From assembly GCF_015351595.1 (NCBI RefSeq), contig NZ_JADKPT010000017.1, forward strand, positions 1-64,000: 64,000 nucleotides of DNA, in the 5' to 3' direction. Under the pieces are notes generated by a model. It was not told the origin of the DNA. It made no database searches and was given only the letters and a program-made list of their open reading frames with translations. The translations under genes were made by a program, and so were the position numbers. The stretch comes from Flavobacterium sp. LC2016-12. GTDB lineage: Bacteria > Bacteroidota > Bacteroidia > Flavobacteriales > Flavobacteriaceae. Shown here one piece after another: positions 25,814 through 34,871 of this stretch (its first letter is position 1; each line of letters starts with the position of its first letter).

Positions 25814-27339
25814 TGTTCAATTTTTTTAATTTCATATAAATCGTGTCTTCTGTCTTTTAATATTCGAACACTTCCATGTTCGTGGAGTTGTTTTAATAGG
25901 TTCAAATCAACATCCACTATAAGTGTCATTTCAGTATTTGGAGTCGCCTCGGCCTTTATACCATTACTTGGAAAAGCAAAATCAGATGGTGTAAAAACAG
26001 ATGCCTGTGCATACTGAATATCCATATTATTTACTTTTGGTAAATTACCCACACATCCGGCAATGGCAACATAACATTCGTTTTCGATTGCGCGTGCCTG
26101 CGAACAGTGTTTTACACGGGTATAGGCGTTTTGAGTATCAGTTAAAAAAGGAACAAATAAAATATTCATACCTTCATTAGCCATAATTCTCGAAAGTTCC
26201 GGGAATTCAACATCATAACAAATTAAAATTCCAATTTTACCACAATCGGTATCAAAGGTTTGGAAATGTGATCCGCCTTTCATTCCCCAATGTTGTACTT
26301 CGTTTGGAGTAACATGAATTTTGGTATACATTTCTGAAGTTCCGTCCCGCTTACATAAAAAGCCAACATTATAGAGATTATTGTTGTCTAAATAAGGCAT
26401 ACTTCCGGTAATGATATTAATATTGTAAGAAATAGCAAATTCCTGAAAGCGTTTTCTGATAGGATCAGAATAACGTGCCAATTCGCGAATTGCCTCGGCC
26501 TCAGATAAATGATTGTAATCGGCCATTAAAGGCGCTATGAAGAGCTCTGGAAATAAAGCAAAATCGGCACCATAACCAGAAACAACATCTATAAAAAATT
26601 CTGCCTGCTCAAAAAATTCTTCGATATTATTCAATTGACGCATTTGCCACTGAATTAATCCTAATCTGATTACACTTTTTTCCAGATTGATTAGTTTCGG
26701 GCTCTCATCATAATAGACATTATTCCATTCTAATAAAACCGCAAATTCTTTCGATTCTTCATCACCTTCCAGATAATTTTTGATGATTCGTAAAACGTGA
26801 AAATCATTGCTCAACTGAAAAGAAAGCACTGGATCGTGCAATTCTTTATGTTTGACCTTATCAATATAGTTTTTTGGAGTAAGTTTCTTGGAATGTTGCG
26901 CATAATTCGGAATTCTGCCTGCAAAAACGATAGCTTTTAAGTTTAGCTGTTCACACAGCTCTTTACGGGCATCATATAAACGTCGGCCCAAGCGCAAACC
27001 CCGATAATGTGGATGAATGAAAACGTCAATACCATACAAAATTTCACCGTTTTGATTATGGGTTGAAAAAGTATAGTCCCCAATAATTTGTTTGTAATTA
27101 TGTCTTTTGTCAACGAGCTTTTCATCAACAATTAAAGACAATGCTGATCCTACAACAATTCCATCTACTAAAATTACCAATTGACCTTCTGGAAATATAG
27201 AAAGTAATTTTTCGATATCATTTTCTTGCCAATATGAATTCGCCATTTCGGGATATGATACGATCATAGAGTTTTTCAACTGTTTATAATCATCTAATTC
27301 TAAATTTCGTAATTCAACTTTATTAATTTGTGCCTGCAT
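25810..27339 (-). CDS. GNAT acetyltransferase fused to carbon-nitrogen hydrolase
   Basis: 509 residues. The N-terminal part (about 5-200) is a GNAT domain with RGLRLGRRLYDAR as the acetyl-CoA loop. The C-terminal part (about 225-500) is a nitrilase-superfamily domain with the catalytic triad visible: Glu in FPELFIAP, Lys in YTKIHVTP, Cys in ICYDVEFPE. Such fusions occur in many Bacteroidota; the substrate is unknown, but an amide hydrolase paired with N-acylation suggests salvage or detoxification of an amide compound. First gene of an operon with the zinc-ribbon protein and perhaps the M28 peptidase. Confidence 0.92.
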   Translation of the reverse strand: MQAQINKVELRNLELDDYKQLKNSMIVSYPEMANSYWQENDIEKLLSIFPEGQLVILVDGIVVGSALSLIVDEKLVDKRHNYKQIIGDYTFSTHNQNGEILYGIDVFIHPHYRGLRLGRRLYDARKELCEQLNLKAIVFAGRIPNYAQHSKKLTPKNYIDKVKHKELHDPVLSFQLSNDFHVLRIIKNYLEGDEESKEFAVLLEWNNVYYDESPKLINLEKSVIRLGLIQWQMRQLNNIEEFFEQAEFFIDVVSGYGADFALFPELFIAPLMADYNHLSEAEAIRELARYSDPIRKRFQEFAISYNINIITGSMPYLDNNNLYNVGFLCKRDGTSEMYTKIHVTPNEVQHWGMKGGSHFQTFDTDCGKIGILICYDVEFPELSRIMANEGMNILFVPFLTDTQNAYTRVKHCSQARAIENECYVAIAGCVGNLPKVNNMDIQYAQASVFTPSDFAFPSNGIKAEATPNTEMTLIVDVDLNLLKQLHEHGSVRILKDRRHDLYEIKKIEQ

Positions 27340-27356
27340 ATAAGTAAGATTTATCT

Positions 27357-27386
27357 CAAATATAGTGAAATATTTCCACTTACAAA
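27357..27386 (-). promoter_or_regulatory. Promoter of the GNAT-nitrilase operon
   Basis: On the minus strand TTTG (27386-27383), an 18-base spacer and TATATTTG (27364-27357): the best match in the window to the Bacteroidota sigma consensus. It sits 18 bases before the start codon. Confidence 0.65.
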
Positions 27387-27516
27387 CGTTTACAAATAGT
27401 TACAACCGAAAGTAAATAGTTGCTAACCGATTAATTTTTGAAAGCTGTCACATCTTTGCACTGTTGAATTTGATAAACGAATTCGATTTTATAAGAACAT
27501 TTAAAAAGTATACGCC

Positions 27517-27849
27517 ATGAATGCAATGAAAAACAGAGTACAACTAATTGGTAACGTAGGAAATGATCCTGAAATTAAAACATTAGAAAGCGGGAAAAAG
27601 TTTGCACAACTAACGATCGCAACAAACGATTATTATAAAAATGACAAAGGTGAAAAAATAGAGCAAACAGATTGGCATCGTGTTACAGCCTGGGGAAAAG
27701 TCGCTGAAATTATTGAAAGGTATGTTGTGAAAGGGAAGGAAGTTGCCATTGAAGGAAAGCTAACCCATAGAAGTTATGAAGACAAAAACGGGGAGAAGAA
27801 ATATATAACCGAAGTTGTTGTAAATGAAATATTATTGTTAAGCAAGTAA
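27517..27849 (+). CDS. ssb: Single-stranded DNA-binding protein, short form
   Basis: 110 residues, all of it OB-fold (VQLIGNVGNDPE at the start, WHRVTAWGK in the middle). Ordinary bacterial SSBs have a further 40-70 residues ending in an acidic tip (DDxPF type) that recruits partner proteins; this one stops with EILLLSK and lacks the tail. Methionine 4 is a possible alternative start. It may be a second, accessory SSB, with the housekeeping gene elsewhere. Confidence 0.9.
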   Translation: MNAMKNRVQLIGNVGNDPEIKTLESGKKFAQLTIATNDYYKNDKGEKIEQTDWHRVTAWGKVAEIIERYVVKGKEVAIEGKLTHRSYEDKNGEKKYITEVVVNEILLLSK

Positions 27850-27865
27850 TACTTACTCTGTAGAG

Positions 27866-27900
27866 TAAACCCGACAGGTTTTTAAAACCTGTCGGGTTTA
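27866..27900. terminator. Bidirectional terminator
   Basis: A 17-base perfect arm TAAACCCGACAGGTTTT and its mirror, one base apart. Lies between convergent ssb (+) and DUF2461 (-). Similar AACCTGnnAGGTTT hairpins recur after serS. Confidence 0.85.
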
Positions 27901-27916
27901 TCGTTTTCAGAAGCAA

Positions 27917-28609
27917 CTACAAAACAGAAGCCCCATTTATATCTGTCGTTAATATTTCGCTCATATAGTCAAAAAATGGTCTCATGTTTTTGAAGGTTTC
28001 CAAAGCCTGTTCCAGAAAATCCGGACTTAAAACTTCATCATCAGTAAAACGTTTCATAACTAAAAACTGTTTATAACGCAGTAAATCAATAGCTTCATGA
28101 TTTACATCAAAGCCTTTTGGAGCTGTTTTTAGTTGCTCGCCCTGTAAGGTTCCGAAGGTATTGATGAACGATTTTGAATTCAATATTTTTTTCATGGATT
28201 CAGGATCATGGGCAAATTCACTTCTTATGCGTTTTAAATCTGCGCCATTTGGTCCCCAAAATCCACCAGCGAGAAAACTGTTTCCTTGTTCTAAATGAAA
28301 ATAATAGCCACCACGTCTTGCTGCTGTTGCTCTTGTATAACTTCCTCCCCAAAAAGTTTTAAAAGGAGTTTTGTCTTTAGAGAAACGAATATCGCGATAG
28401 ATTCGGTACACGCTTTTTTTGCCGGAAGCTGTTTCAAGAATATCAGTTTTAGCGAGTTCATGAAGCAATGCACCTGCAAAATTTTCGATATGATTTAATT
28501 CTTTTAAGTAAGCTGGTTTATTGGCATCAAACCAGGGTTTGTTGTTATTTGTTTTAAGCTGAAACAAGAAATCAAGACTGGATTTAGGTATAGTAATTTG
28601 GTTTTCCAT
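27917..28609 (-). CDS. DUF2461 / TIGR02453 family protein
   Basis: 230 residues matching this conserved family along its whole length: LKTNNNKPWFDANK at the N-terminus, IYRDIRFSKDKTPFKT in the middle, and GGYYFHLE. Members are widespread in bacteria and fungi with no proven function. Cytoplasmic; no signal or membrane segment. Confidence 0.88.
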   Translation of the reverse strand: MENQITIPKSSLDFLFQLKTNNNKPWFDANKPAYLKELNHIENFAGALLHELAKTDILETASGKKSVYRIYRDIRFSKDKTPFKTFWGGSYTRATAARRGGYYFHLEQGNSFLAGGFWGPNGADLKRIRSEFAHDPESMKKILNSKSFINTFGTLQGEQLKTAPKGFDVNHEAIDLLRYKQFLVMKRFTDDEVLSPDFLEQALETFKNMRPFFDYMSEILTTDINGASVL

Positions 28610-28660
28610 AAATTAAAATTTGAGACTTTTTAAAATTAAAGCTGACTGCAATTTAAACAA

Positions 28661-28685
28661 AAAACCCACCGATTTGGTGGGTTTT
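28661..28685 (-). terminator. Terminator of the small Cys/Lys-rich gene
   Basis: AAAACCCACC pairs with GGTGGGTTTT around GATTT. Read on the minus strand it is followed by a T run, just after the stop codon of the 28697-28882 gene. Confidence 0.75.
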
Positions 28686-28696
28686 GAATATATTGT

Positions 28697-28882
28697 TTAA
28701 GCAGTTTTTTTGAATAAATCAAACATAGGACAACGCGAACAGCGTTTCTTTTCGCTCTTTTTGTATTTTTCACAACAAGAAGATTTACAGTTTTCTAACT
28801 TCTTAATGTTCTCAAGGATAGCTTTATTCTTCTTTTTCTTTTTATCCTTTTTTTTGTCCTTGTCTTTTTCTTTCTTGCTCAA
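28697..28882 (-). CDS. Small lysine- and cysteine-rich protein
   Basis: 61 residues. The first 25 are almost all Lys, Asp and Glu; the rest contains five cysteines arranged as NCKSSCCEKY and RCSRCPMFDLFKK, which could bind one metal ion. It has its own terminator, supporting a real gene. No function is known; metal handling next to ferritin (same strand, about 80 bases upstream) is only a guess. Confidence 0.6.
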   Translation of the reverse strand: MSKKEKDKDKKKDKKKKKNKAILENIKKLENCKSSCCEKYKKSEKKRCSRCPMFDLFKKTA

Positions 28883-28962
28883 TTTGCCTCTGTATTATAA
28901 AATAGAGGCAAATATAAAAGAAAATTGTTATTTTTAAGTATTCTAAATAAACTTTAACTTTT

Positions 28963-29481
28963 TTATTTCGGGTTGATAGCGATTGAGCTGGTAACTGTTA
29001 ACTGTTGAATATCACGATCAAACAAGTAAAGTCCGCCTTTGTCATCTCCAATTAAGTTGATTTTGTCTAAGATTGATTTTGCAGTAGCCTCTTCTTCGAT
29101 TTGCTCAGATACGTACCATTGTAAGAAATTATGTGTTGCATAATCTTTTTCTTCAAAAGTAATGTGAACCAATTCATTAATAGATTCTGAAACAAAAATT
29201 TCATGGCTATAAAGCGCTTCAAACATTTCTTTAAATGTAGTATAAGATGTTTTTGGTGCTTTTAGATCTGTAATTGTTGCATGTCCGCCACGCTCGTTAA
29301 CATATTTAACCAGTTTTAGCATGTGCGCGCGCTCTTCGTCTGACTGTGTGTACATAAATTGAGCAATTCCCTCTAATCCGTGTACTTCAGCCCAACAAGC
29401 CATAGAAAGGTAGGTTTGCGAAGATTCTGCCTCTATGCGTATTTGCTTGTTTAAAGCTGATTCAATATTTTTCTTTAGCAT
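28963..29481 (-). CDS. ftnA: Ferritin (non-heme)
   Basis: 172 residues, a four-helix ferritin. Ferroxidase ligands are visible as the N-terminal glutamate in IEAESSQTYLSMA, ExxxH in QSDEERAHMLK, and the C-terminal QWYVSEQIEEE. It stores iron as a mineral in a 24-subunit shell. Monocistronic. Confidence 0.94.
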   Translation of the reverse strand: MLKKNIESALNKQIRIEAESSQTYLSMACWAEVHGLEGIAQFMYTQSDEERAHMLKLVKYVNERGGHATITDLKAPKTSYTTFKEMFEALYSHEIFVSESINELVHITFEEKDYATHNFLQWYVSEQIEEEATAKSILDKINLIGDDKGGLYLFDRDIQQLTVTSSIAINPK

Positions 29482-29575
29482 AATATGTGTCTTTTTTGTA
29501 AAGTTAAAAAAAATAATCCATTCCGTTTTTTTGAAACCGTGAAACCTAAGACATTTGGATTAATTCTCAATAAAT

Positions 29576-31081
29576 TTAAGGCGTTTTTAGAAAAGGTCTT
29601 TTGAAGGAGGATGGAGTTTTTATCTCGTTTAGAAAAGGATCATCTGCATTAAACCCATCTTTGAATTTACGCATGATATATTGTTTTGAAGCACTATCAT
29701 AATAACCAAGAATATAAAAATCTTTATATTTTATACTATTATTTAGTGCTATTTTTTTATTTGTGTTTAAAAAATAATAAATATTATCCATGGCCAAAGG
29801 CTCAAGGTTTTCCTGTTTTATATAGGTGTAATTGGAATCAAAAACGCTTTCAAAATAGACAGTTTCGGTATGAATTGTACCTAAAGAATTAAAAGCTGCC
29901 GGAATAATTGCTGCTATATCAGGATCTAAATATTCAAAATTCGAAAAGGCATCCATTTCGCTTATTTTCGGAGTACCGCCAATTGTAAAATAGGTGTTTT
30001 GATTATTTTTAAAAACAGACAAACCAACATCTAAGAAAGAAAGGTGTTTTAGAAATTTTTTTGTAGTTTTCAACTCACTTGGTTTTCGGCCTTCTCTTTG
30101 AATAAATAATGGAGAGATTTTAAATTTAATAGTATCTTCTTTTGAAACTCTGGTAATATGAAGGTTTTGGCCTGTACTATAATCTTTTACATCAAAGAAA
30201 AGTTCTTCTTCATTGGCTGTAACCTGATATAGTTTATCATCCTGAAAAAAAGAATTACTTAGTTTTCTTCCTTTTTCACTAACAGATTGGGTGAAGTTTT
30301 TTTCTTTTATTTCTTCTGATTCAGTATTGAAGTCAAAAATTTGGGTTTTTTTTGGATTATAGTCCAAAGTGAAAATCATACGATTGGGTAATACATATAG
30401 TTTCGTTTTTGCCGTGCTTGTATACAACGGATTATATTCAGATTCATCCATTTTTTCAATAGGATTTTCTGTAATAATCTCAGTAAAAGTTCGCAATTTT
30501 CCGTTTTTATCCTGAAAACGATAAGTTGAAAAATCAAGTAATTTTTCCTCTACAGTTCCATTTTTAAAGGAATACAACATCAGGGCCTGATCATCAAGAT
30601 CTTTAGTTAGTATGTTGAAAGAGTCATTCTGCTGAAATTGTGACACAACATATTGTCTTGATGAAGCGAATTTGAAATATAAAACTCTGGATGTTTTGTT
30701 TTCCAGAAAATATTTAACAGCTAAAATGATTTCGAAATCTGGCGTTGACCAATAAAGAGTTGGGTTTCCGTCTTCACTAAAACTGTAACCAATTAAGGAT
30801 CTATTATTTATGTTTTTTAAGGGTGTAGTATATTTATCCTTCAAAAACAAGGAGCTACTGTATTGTAAAATGGAGAGGTTTTCATTGTTAGCAGCAAAAA
30901 CAAATACATCATGTGTTGCTTTGTTCTCAACAGTTAACAGTTGATTGGATCTGTTTGATTCTTTTATTTCCAATGGAGTAGAGTTCAGTATTGTTTGGCT
31001 GAACAATACCGATGTAGAGAAGAGAAGAAATAAGAATATAATTTTTTTCACAATTCTTTTTAACCACAAAAAACATTCCAA
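29576..31081 (-). CDS. Secreted protein of unknown function
   Basis: 501 residues with an N-terminal signal peptide (hydrophobic run at about 12-27, ending LFSQ). The ATG at 31081 is the only ATG in frame before the signal, giving a slightly long, basic n-region; a GTG ten codons later (VKKIIFLF) would give a more standard signal peptide. No domain is recognised; the chain is rich in beta-type, aromatic and charged segments, with no cysteine clusters. Probably periplasmic or surface exposed. Confidence 0.7.
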   Translation of the reverse strand: MECFLWLKRIVKKIIFLFLLFSTSVLFSQTILNSTPLEIKESNRSNQLLTVENKATHDVFVFAANNENLSILQYSSSLFLKDKYTTPLKNINNRSLIGYSFSEDGNPTLYWSTPDFEIILAVKYFLENKTSRVLYFKFASSRQYVVSQFQQNDSFNILTKDLDDQALMLYSFKNGTVEEKLLDFSTYRFQDKNGKLRTFTEIITENPIEKMDESEYNPLYTSTAKTKLYVLPNRMIFTLDYNPKKTQIFDFNTESEEIKEKNFTQSVSEKGRKLSNSFFQDDKLYQVTANEEELFFDVKDYSTGQNLHITRVSKEDTIKFKISPLFIQREGRKPSELKTTKKFLKHLSFLDVGLSVFKNNQNTYFTIGGTPKISEMDAFSNFEYLDPDIAAIIPAAFNSLGTIHTETVYFESVFDSNYTYIKQENLEPLAMDNIYYFLNTNKKIALNNSIKYKDFYILGYYDSASKQYIMRKFKDGFNADDPFLNEIKTPSSFKRPFLKTP

Positions 31082-31156
31082 CTTATAAGGCGCTTATTTT
31101 GAATGATGAAAGTACAAATTATTTCTGATAGATTCTAAACTGAAAAATTGACAGAA

Positions 31157-31183
31157 TAAAAAAGCCCTAAATTTCTTTAGGGC
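31157..31183 (-). terminator. Terminator of the OmpA gene
   Basis: GCCCTAAA pairs with TTTAGGGC around TTTC and is followed on the minus strand by a run of T. Confidence 0.85.
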
Positions 31184-31207
31184 CTAATTTTTAAAAAATA
31201 ATAGCGT

Positions 31208-32332
31208 TTATTTTACTTTGAAAGTAACTCTTCTAGCTAATCTTCTTGCTTCTTCTGAATCTTTTTGAATAGAAGTATCAGCGCCCTGTGCCACTACATT
31301 TAATCTTGAAGATGCAATGCCTGCTTTTTCGAAGATAGTTTTAACATTGTTTGCTCTTGTTGTCGATAATTTTTCGTTGTAAGCATCGCTTCCTACCTGA
31401 TCTGCATAACCAACAAGGTCAAGTGAAGCAGATGGATTTTTTCTTAAATAATTTAATACAACATCGATTGCTGCTGTAGAATTTTCAATTGGTGTAGCCT
31501 TGTTAAAATCAAAATAAACACTGTAGTATTTGTCATTGATCATTTCTTTGACAACATCTTTATCATTTAGAACAGTAGTAGTAACTGGTTTTTCGACAAT
31601 TACTTGTTTTGGAGTCTGCTTAACTAATTCTTCAAGATTTGCTACTTTGCTTTCTAATGCAGCAATATCTGTATTATCTGAAATTATTATCCAGTCCGCA
31701 TGTTTTGCATTTTTTCCTAAGTAAACATTTAAACCGACTGTACCATTAAAAAGAATTCCTGAAAATCCTCTATTGCCAGGAGCAGCAGCGCCATCAAATG
31801 TAAGGTCTTGTGAAGCATTAAAAATAGCAGATAAATCGCCTGTTAATGCAATTCTGTTGGATAGTTTTATTTGTCCGGTAATACCGGTAATAAAGTTCCC
31901 CATTCTGTCTTTTACATGTAGATCTTTATTTTCTAACTGCGCAACACCAAAACCAGCATGTCCTAATAAACCAATGGTATTGGTCCAGGTTTCAAAATTC
32001 ATGATTCGGCCTAAATTAGCGACTGCCTGCAAATCTGCTCTATAATATTTTGAATCAAAATCTAAAGAGTTGTTTTTATTGGTTAAGCTATTATAACCAA
32101 AATCAGCTTTTAAACCGAATTTGTTGTTAAACATATAACGAACTCCAAGATCACCAACCCATGGACTTGGCGTGCTTGTAAAATAATTATCCGTAAATGG
32201 TTTTTGAGGTTTGTTTACACCTCCGGCTAATTCCACAGACCATTTATTATACTTGGTTGTGTTATTTTCTGTTTGTGCCTTTGCATGCATTAAACTTAAA
32301 GCAAACGCCAGAGTAATTACAATTTTTTTCAT
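31208..32332 (-). CDS. OmpA-family outer membrane protein
   Basis: 374 residues from MKKIVITLAF; an ATG 36 bases upstream gives an unlikely leader. Signal peptide 1-19 (ending HAKA). A beta-barrel domain follows (about 22-220), then a short heptad-like linker and an OmpA C-terminal peptidoglycan-binding domain (about 260-374) with YFDFNKATP, LVGYADQVGSDAYNEKLS and the conserved arginines in the final helix. It joins the outer membrane to peptidoglycan. Confidence 0.93.
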   Translation of the reverse strand: MKKIVITLAFALSLMHAKAQTENNTTKYNKWSVELAGGVNKPQKPFTDNYFTSTPSPWVGDLGVRYMFNNKFGLKADFGYNSLTNKNNSLDFDSKYYRADLQAVANLGRIMNFETWTNTIGLLGHAGFGVAQLENKDLHVKDRMGNFITGITGQIKLSNRIALTGDLSAIFNASQDLTFDGAAAPGNRGFSGILFNGTVGLNVYLGKNAKHADWIIISDNTDIAALESKVANLEELVKQTPKQVIVEKPVTTTVLNDKDVVKEMINDKYYSVYFDFNKATPIENSTAAIDVVLNYLRKNPSASLDLVGYADQVGSDAYNEKLSTTRANNVKTIFEKAGIASSRLNVVAQGADTSIQKDSEEARRLARRVTFKVK

Positions 32333-32437
32333 TGTATTTGAGATTTTAAATTTTTCCCAAACCAACAATTATTTGTAAGAATTACTTTCTGATAAAAGTT
32401 ATAATCATGATAAGATAAGGTTTATTGTAAATGAATA

Positions 32438-33067
32438 TTAAGCGTTCATCAGGTCTTGATAAGTGTCTACGAACTGCCCAACATGTAAACCATCCATTAA
32501 ACCATGATGAACATGCACCGACATAGCGATAGTTCTTTTACCTGATTCAGAAGTCATCATTTTTCCAAATGAAATTTTAGGGCAGCTATCCGGGAAGGTA
32601 TAGCTTCTGGCATGAGAAAGTGATGTGAAATTGAGCCAAGGAATCGCTGAGAAGTGAATCACATTATCATCGTCAAAAGATCTTGTGAAAAGGCCTGTTG
32701 TGTTTTGAATACGCTCTATTTCTGCCAAAGCCGTTTTCTCAAAAATTTTAAAATCAGCATTGTATTCAATTAAAGAAAACCCAAAAGAACCATCTTCACG
32801 ACCAATCGTTGCCGAGGCATCGACACGATCGTTAATGTAGATTTTACCTTCTGAAATGCGATATTTAAAATTCTCAATCGTATTTACAGCTACTAATGTT
32901 TTATGTAAATAATAAATGAAAAAAGAACTATTCAGACTTTTTGCCGTTTGATAGGCTTTGGTACAATCAATTTCAACGGTTGCACCAAAAAAAGGCTCTT
33001 CCATTCGGCTAAAATGCGCGAAATGTTCTTTTCTATTCCAGTTTTCTAAATCTAAAAGTGTTTTCAT
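32438..33067 (-). CDS. Chloramphenicol acetyltransferase-like (CAT type A)
   Basis: 209 residues. The active-site motif HHGLMDG (residues 187-193) matches HHxxxDG of CAT, and the family's WxxxHF N-terminus (NWNRKEHFAHF) is present. It may acetylate chloramphenicol, but chromosomal members in Bacteroidota are common and their true substrates unknown. Its ATG overlaps the HAD gene stop by one base, so the two form an operon. Confidence 0.9.
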   Translation of the reverse strand: MKTLLDLENWNRKEHFAHFSRMEEPFFGATVEIDCTKAYQTAKSLNSSFFIYYLHKTLVAVNTIENFKYRISEGKIYINDRVDASATIGREDGSFGFSLIEYNADFKIFEKTALAEIERIQNTTGLFTRSFDDDNVIHFSAIPWLNFTSLSHARSYTFPDSCPKISFGKMMTSESGKRTIAMSVHVHHGLMDGLHVGQFVDTYQDLMNA

Positions 33068-33774
33068 TATAATAAATTTGGGAGCACTTCAGATATTTTT
33101 TCGAAAGAACTAAAATGATTATGCTCTACTTTATGATTAATTTTCTCGTGTTCCCAAGTAGTATGAAACGGAATATGAACGGCGTAACCTCCAATCTCCA
33201 AAACAGGTAACACATCCGATTTTAAAGAATTTCCAATCATCAGGAATTCATTCGCCTGAATGTCTAAACGACCCAATAATTTTTCATAATCGATGGTTTG
33301 TTTGTCTGACATTACTTCGATATGGTGAAAATAATGCCCCAAACCGGAACGATGCAATTTGCTGTGCTGATCTTTTAAGTCGCCTTTTGTAGCCACAACC
33401 AATTTATATTTGCCATGTAAAGACTGCAAAGTTTCTTCGATTCCGTCCAGCAATTCAATAGGTTTCTCAAGCAATTCTTTTCCGTATTGTATGATTTTTT
33501 CAATAACTTCTATCGGAATGGTATTGTTCGAAATGTTCATCGCTGCTTCAATCATTGATAGAATATAACCTTTTATTCCGTAACCATACAAAGGCAGATT
33601 TGCAATTTCGATTTTGAATAATTCCTGCGAAATACCCTGATGCGAAAGATAATCTTCCATTAAAGCACAAAATTTATGCTCGGTTTCCTGAAAATAAGGT
33701 TCGTTTACAAATAAAGTATCATCGGCATCAAATGCGATTACTTTTAAATTGGGTATTTTGCTTTTATGTAACAT
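33067..33774 (-). CDS. HAD-superfamily phosphatase
   Basis: 235 residues with HAD motif I as FDADDTLF (Asp nucleophile), motif II ATKGD, and motif IV GNSLKSDV. The C1-type cap lies between about residues 25 and 110. Likely a small-molecule phosphatase. Co-transcribed with the acetyltransferase. Confidence 0.9.
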   Translation of the reverse strand: MLHKSKIPNLKVIAFDADDTLFVNEPYFQETEHKFCALMEDYLSHQGISQELFKIEIANLPLYGYGIKGYILSMIEAAMNISNNTIPIEVIEKIIQYGKELLEKPIELLDGIEETLQSLHGKYKLVVATKGDLKDQHSKLHRSGLGHYFHHIEVMSDKQTIDYEKLLGRLDIQANEFLMIGNSLKSDVLPVLEIGGYAVHIPFHTTWEHEKINHKVEHNHFSSFEKISEVLPNLL

Positions 33775-33900
33775 AATGTTTGTTTCAAGTTTTGTTTTGT
33801 TTCAGGTTTCAGGTTTTTTGCCACAGATTAAAATGATTTTAAAGATTCTTTTAAAATCTGCGAAGATCTGCTTTAATCCGTGTCATCCGTGTGCCATTTC

Positions 33901-34788
33901 TTAGCCCTTAGAAAACATTCTTTTTAACGAAATAGTCTTGTCGTAAAAAGTAATTCTAATTCCGAAAAGCAAAATGATTCCACCGAAAACCATCTGTAAA
34001 GTTATTTGTTCTTCTAAAAACAACCAAGCTAATATCGAAGTTATTACAGCCTGACTTAATAAACTCAATGAAACTCTGGTCGCGCGCATGTGTTGTGTCG
34101 CATAACTGATCGACAGCCAGGCACACAATTGACAAATTACAGCTTGCAAAACCAGCACAAACCAACCGGTATTTGAGAATCCGGTAAAAGGCTGATCCAG
34201 CGAATAACAAAGAACTCCCAAATAAACACTCGAAGCCAATAAACTAATCGTCATAAACGACAAAACATCAACTTCTGACAATACATTTTTGCTGACCAAA
34301 AGATAAATAGAATATAGAATTCCGGATAAAACGGCAAACAAAAACGCCTGATTAAAATTCAATTCCATAAAAAAACTAAAACCAACCAAAGTCACCATTC
34401 CGAATAAAGAAACAATTGTGCCTATCCAGAAATTAGTTGCCGGTCTAACCTTCAAAAAGAAAAAGGAACCAATTCCGACCCAAAGAGGCGATAAATTCGT
34501 CAGCAAAGAAGCCTGAGTCGCACTTGAATCCTGAATCGCAATATTCCAAACTGCAACATCTGATGAAAATAAAATACCACAAAGCATTGCCAATAGCAAG
34601 AACTTAGTTTTTGGAAGTTTAAAGTTCTTAGTGATAATTACATAAGGTAAAAGCAAAATGACCGCAAAAAACATACGGTAAAAAGCGGAAATTAATCCCG
34701 GTGCTAATTTCAGTTTAACCAATATCGGGAAGATTGAAATACAAAGTATCCCGCAGATTAAGGCTAATCTTGGTTTGGTGAGTTTCAT
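33901..34788 (-). CDS. EamA/DMT-family transporter
   Basis: 295 residues with ten predicted membrane segments in two EamA repeats, the usual DMT plan. The N-terminus keeps the KPRLALICGIL signature. Exporters of amino acids or metabolites are common in this family; the substrate is unknown. Confidence 0.88.
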   Translation of the reverse strand: MKLTKPRLALICGILCISIFPILVKLKLAPGLISAFYRMFFAVILLLPYVIITKNFKLPKTKFLLLAMLCGILFSSDVAVWNIAIQDSSATQASLLTNLSPLWVGIGSFFFLKVRPATNFWIGTIVSLFGMVTLVGFSFFMELNFNQAFLFAVLSGILYSIYLLVSKNVLSEVDVLSFMTISLLASSVYLGVLCYSLDQPFTGFSNTGWFVLVLQAVICQLCAWLSISYATQHMRATRVSLSLLSQAVITSILAWLFLEEQITLQMVFGGIILLFGIRITFYDKTISLKRMFSKG

Positions 34789-34805
34789 TGTTAGAGATAT
34801 TTTTA

Positions 34806-34849
34806 AAAGAAAAAAGCGTGAATCAATTAATGTCTTAATCGATTCACGC
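34806..34849 (-). terminator. Terminator of metG
   Basis: GCGTGAATC (34816-34824) pairs with GATTCACGC (34841-34849), with an inner ATTAA/TTAAT stem; T run on the minus strand. Confidence 0.8.
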
Positions 34850-34871
34850 CATTTTATAATATTATAAAACT

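Noticed and set aside
31021..31081. Alternative GTG start for the secreted unknown protein
   Set aside because: It would give a neater signal peptide, but ATG at 31081 is in frame and no ribosome-site evidence decides; kept ATG and noted the doubt.
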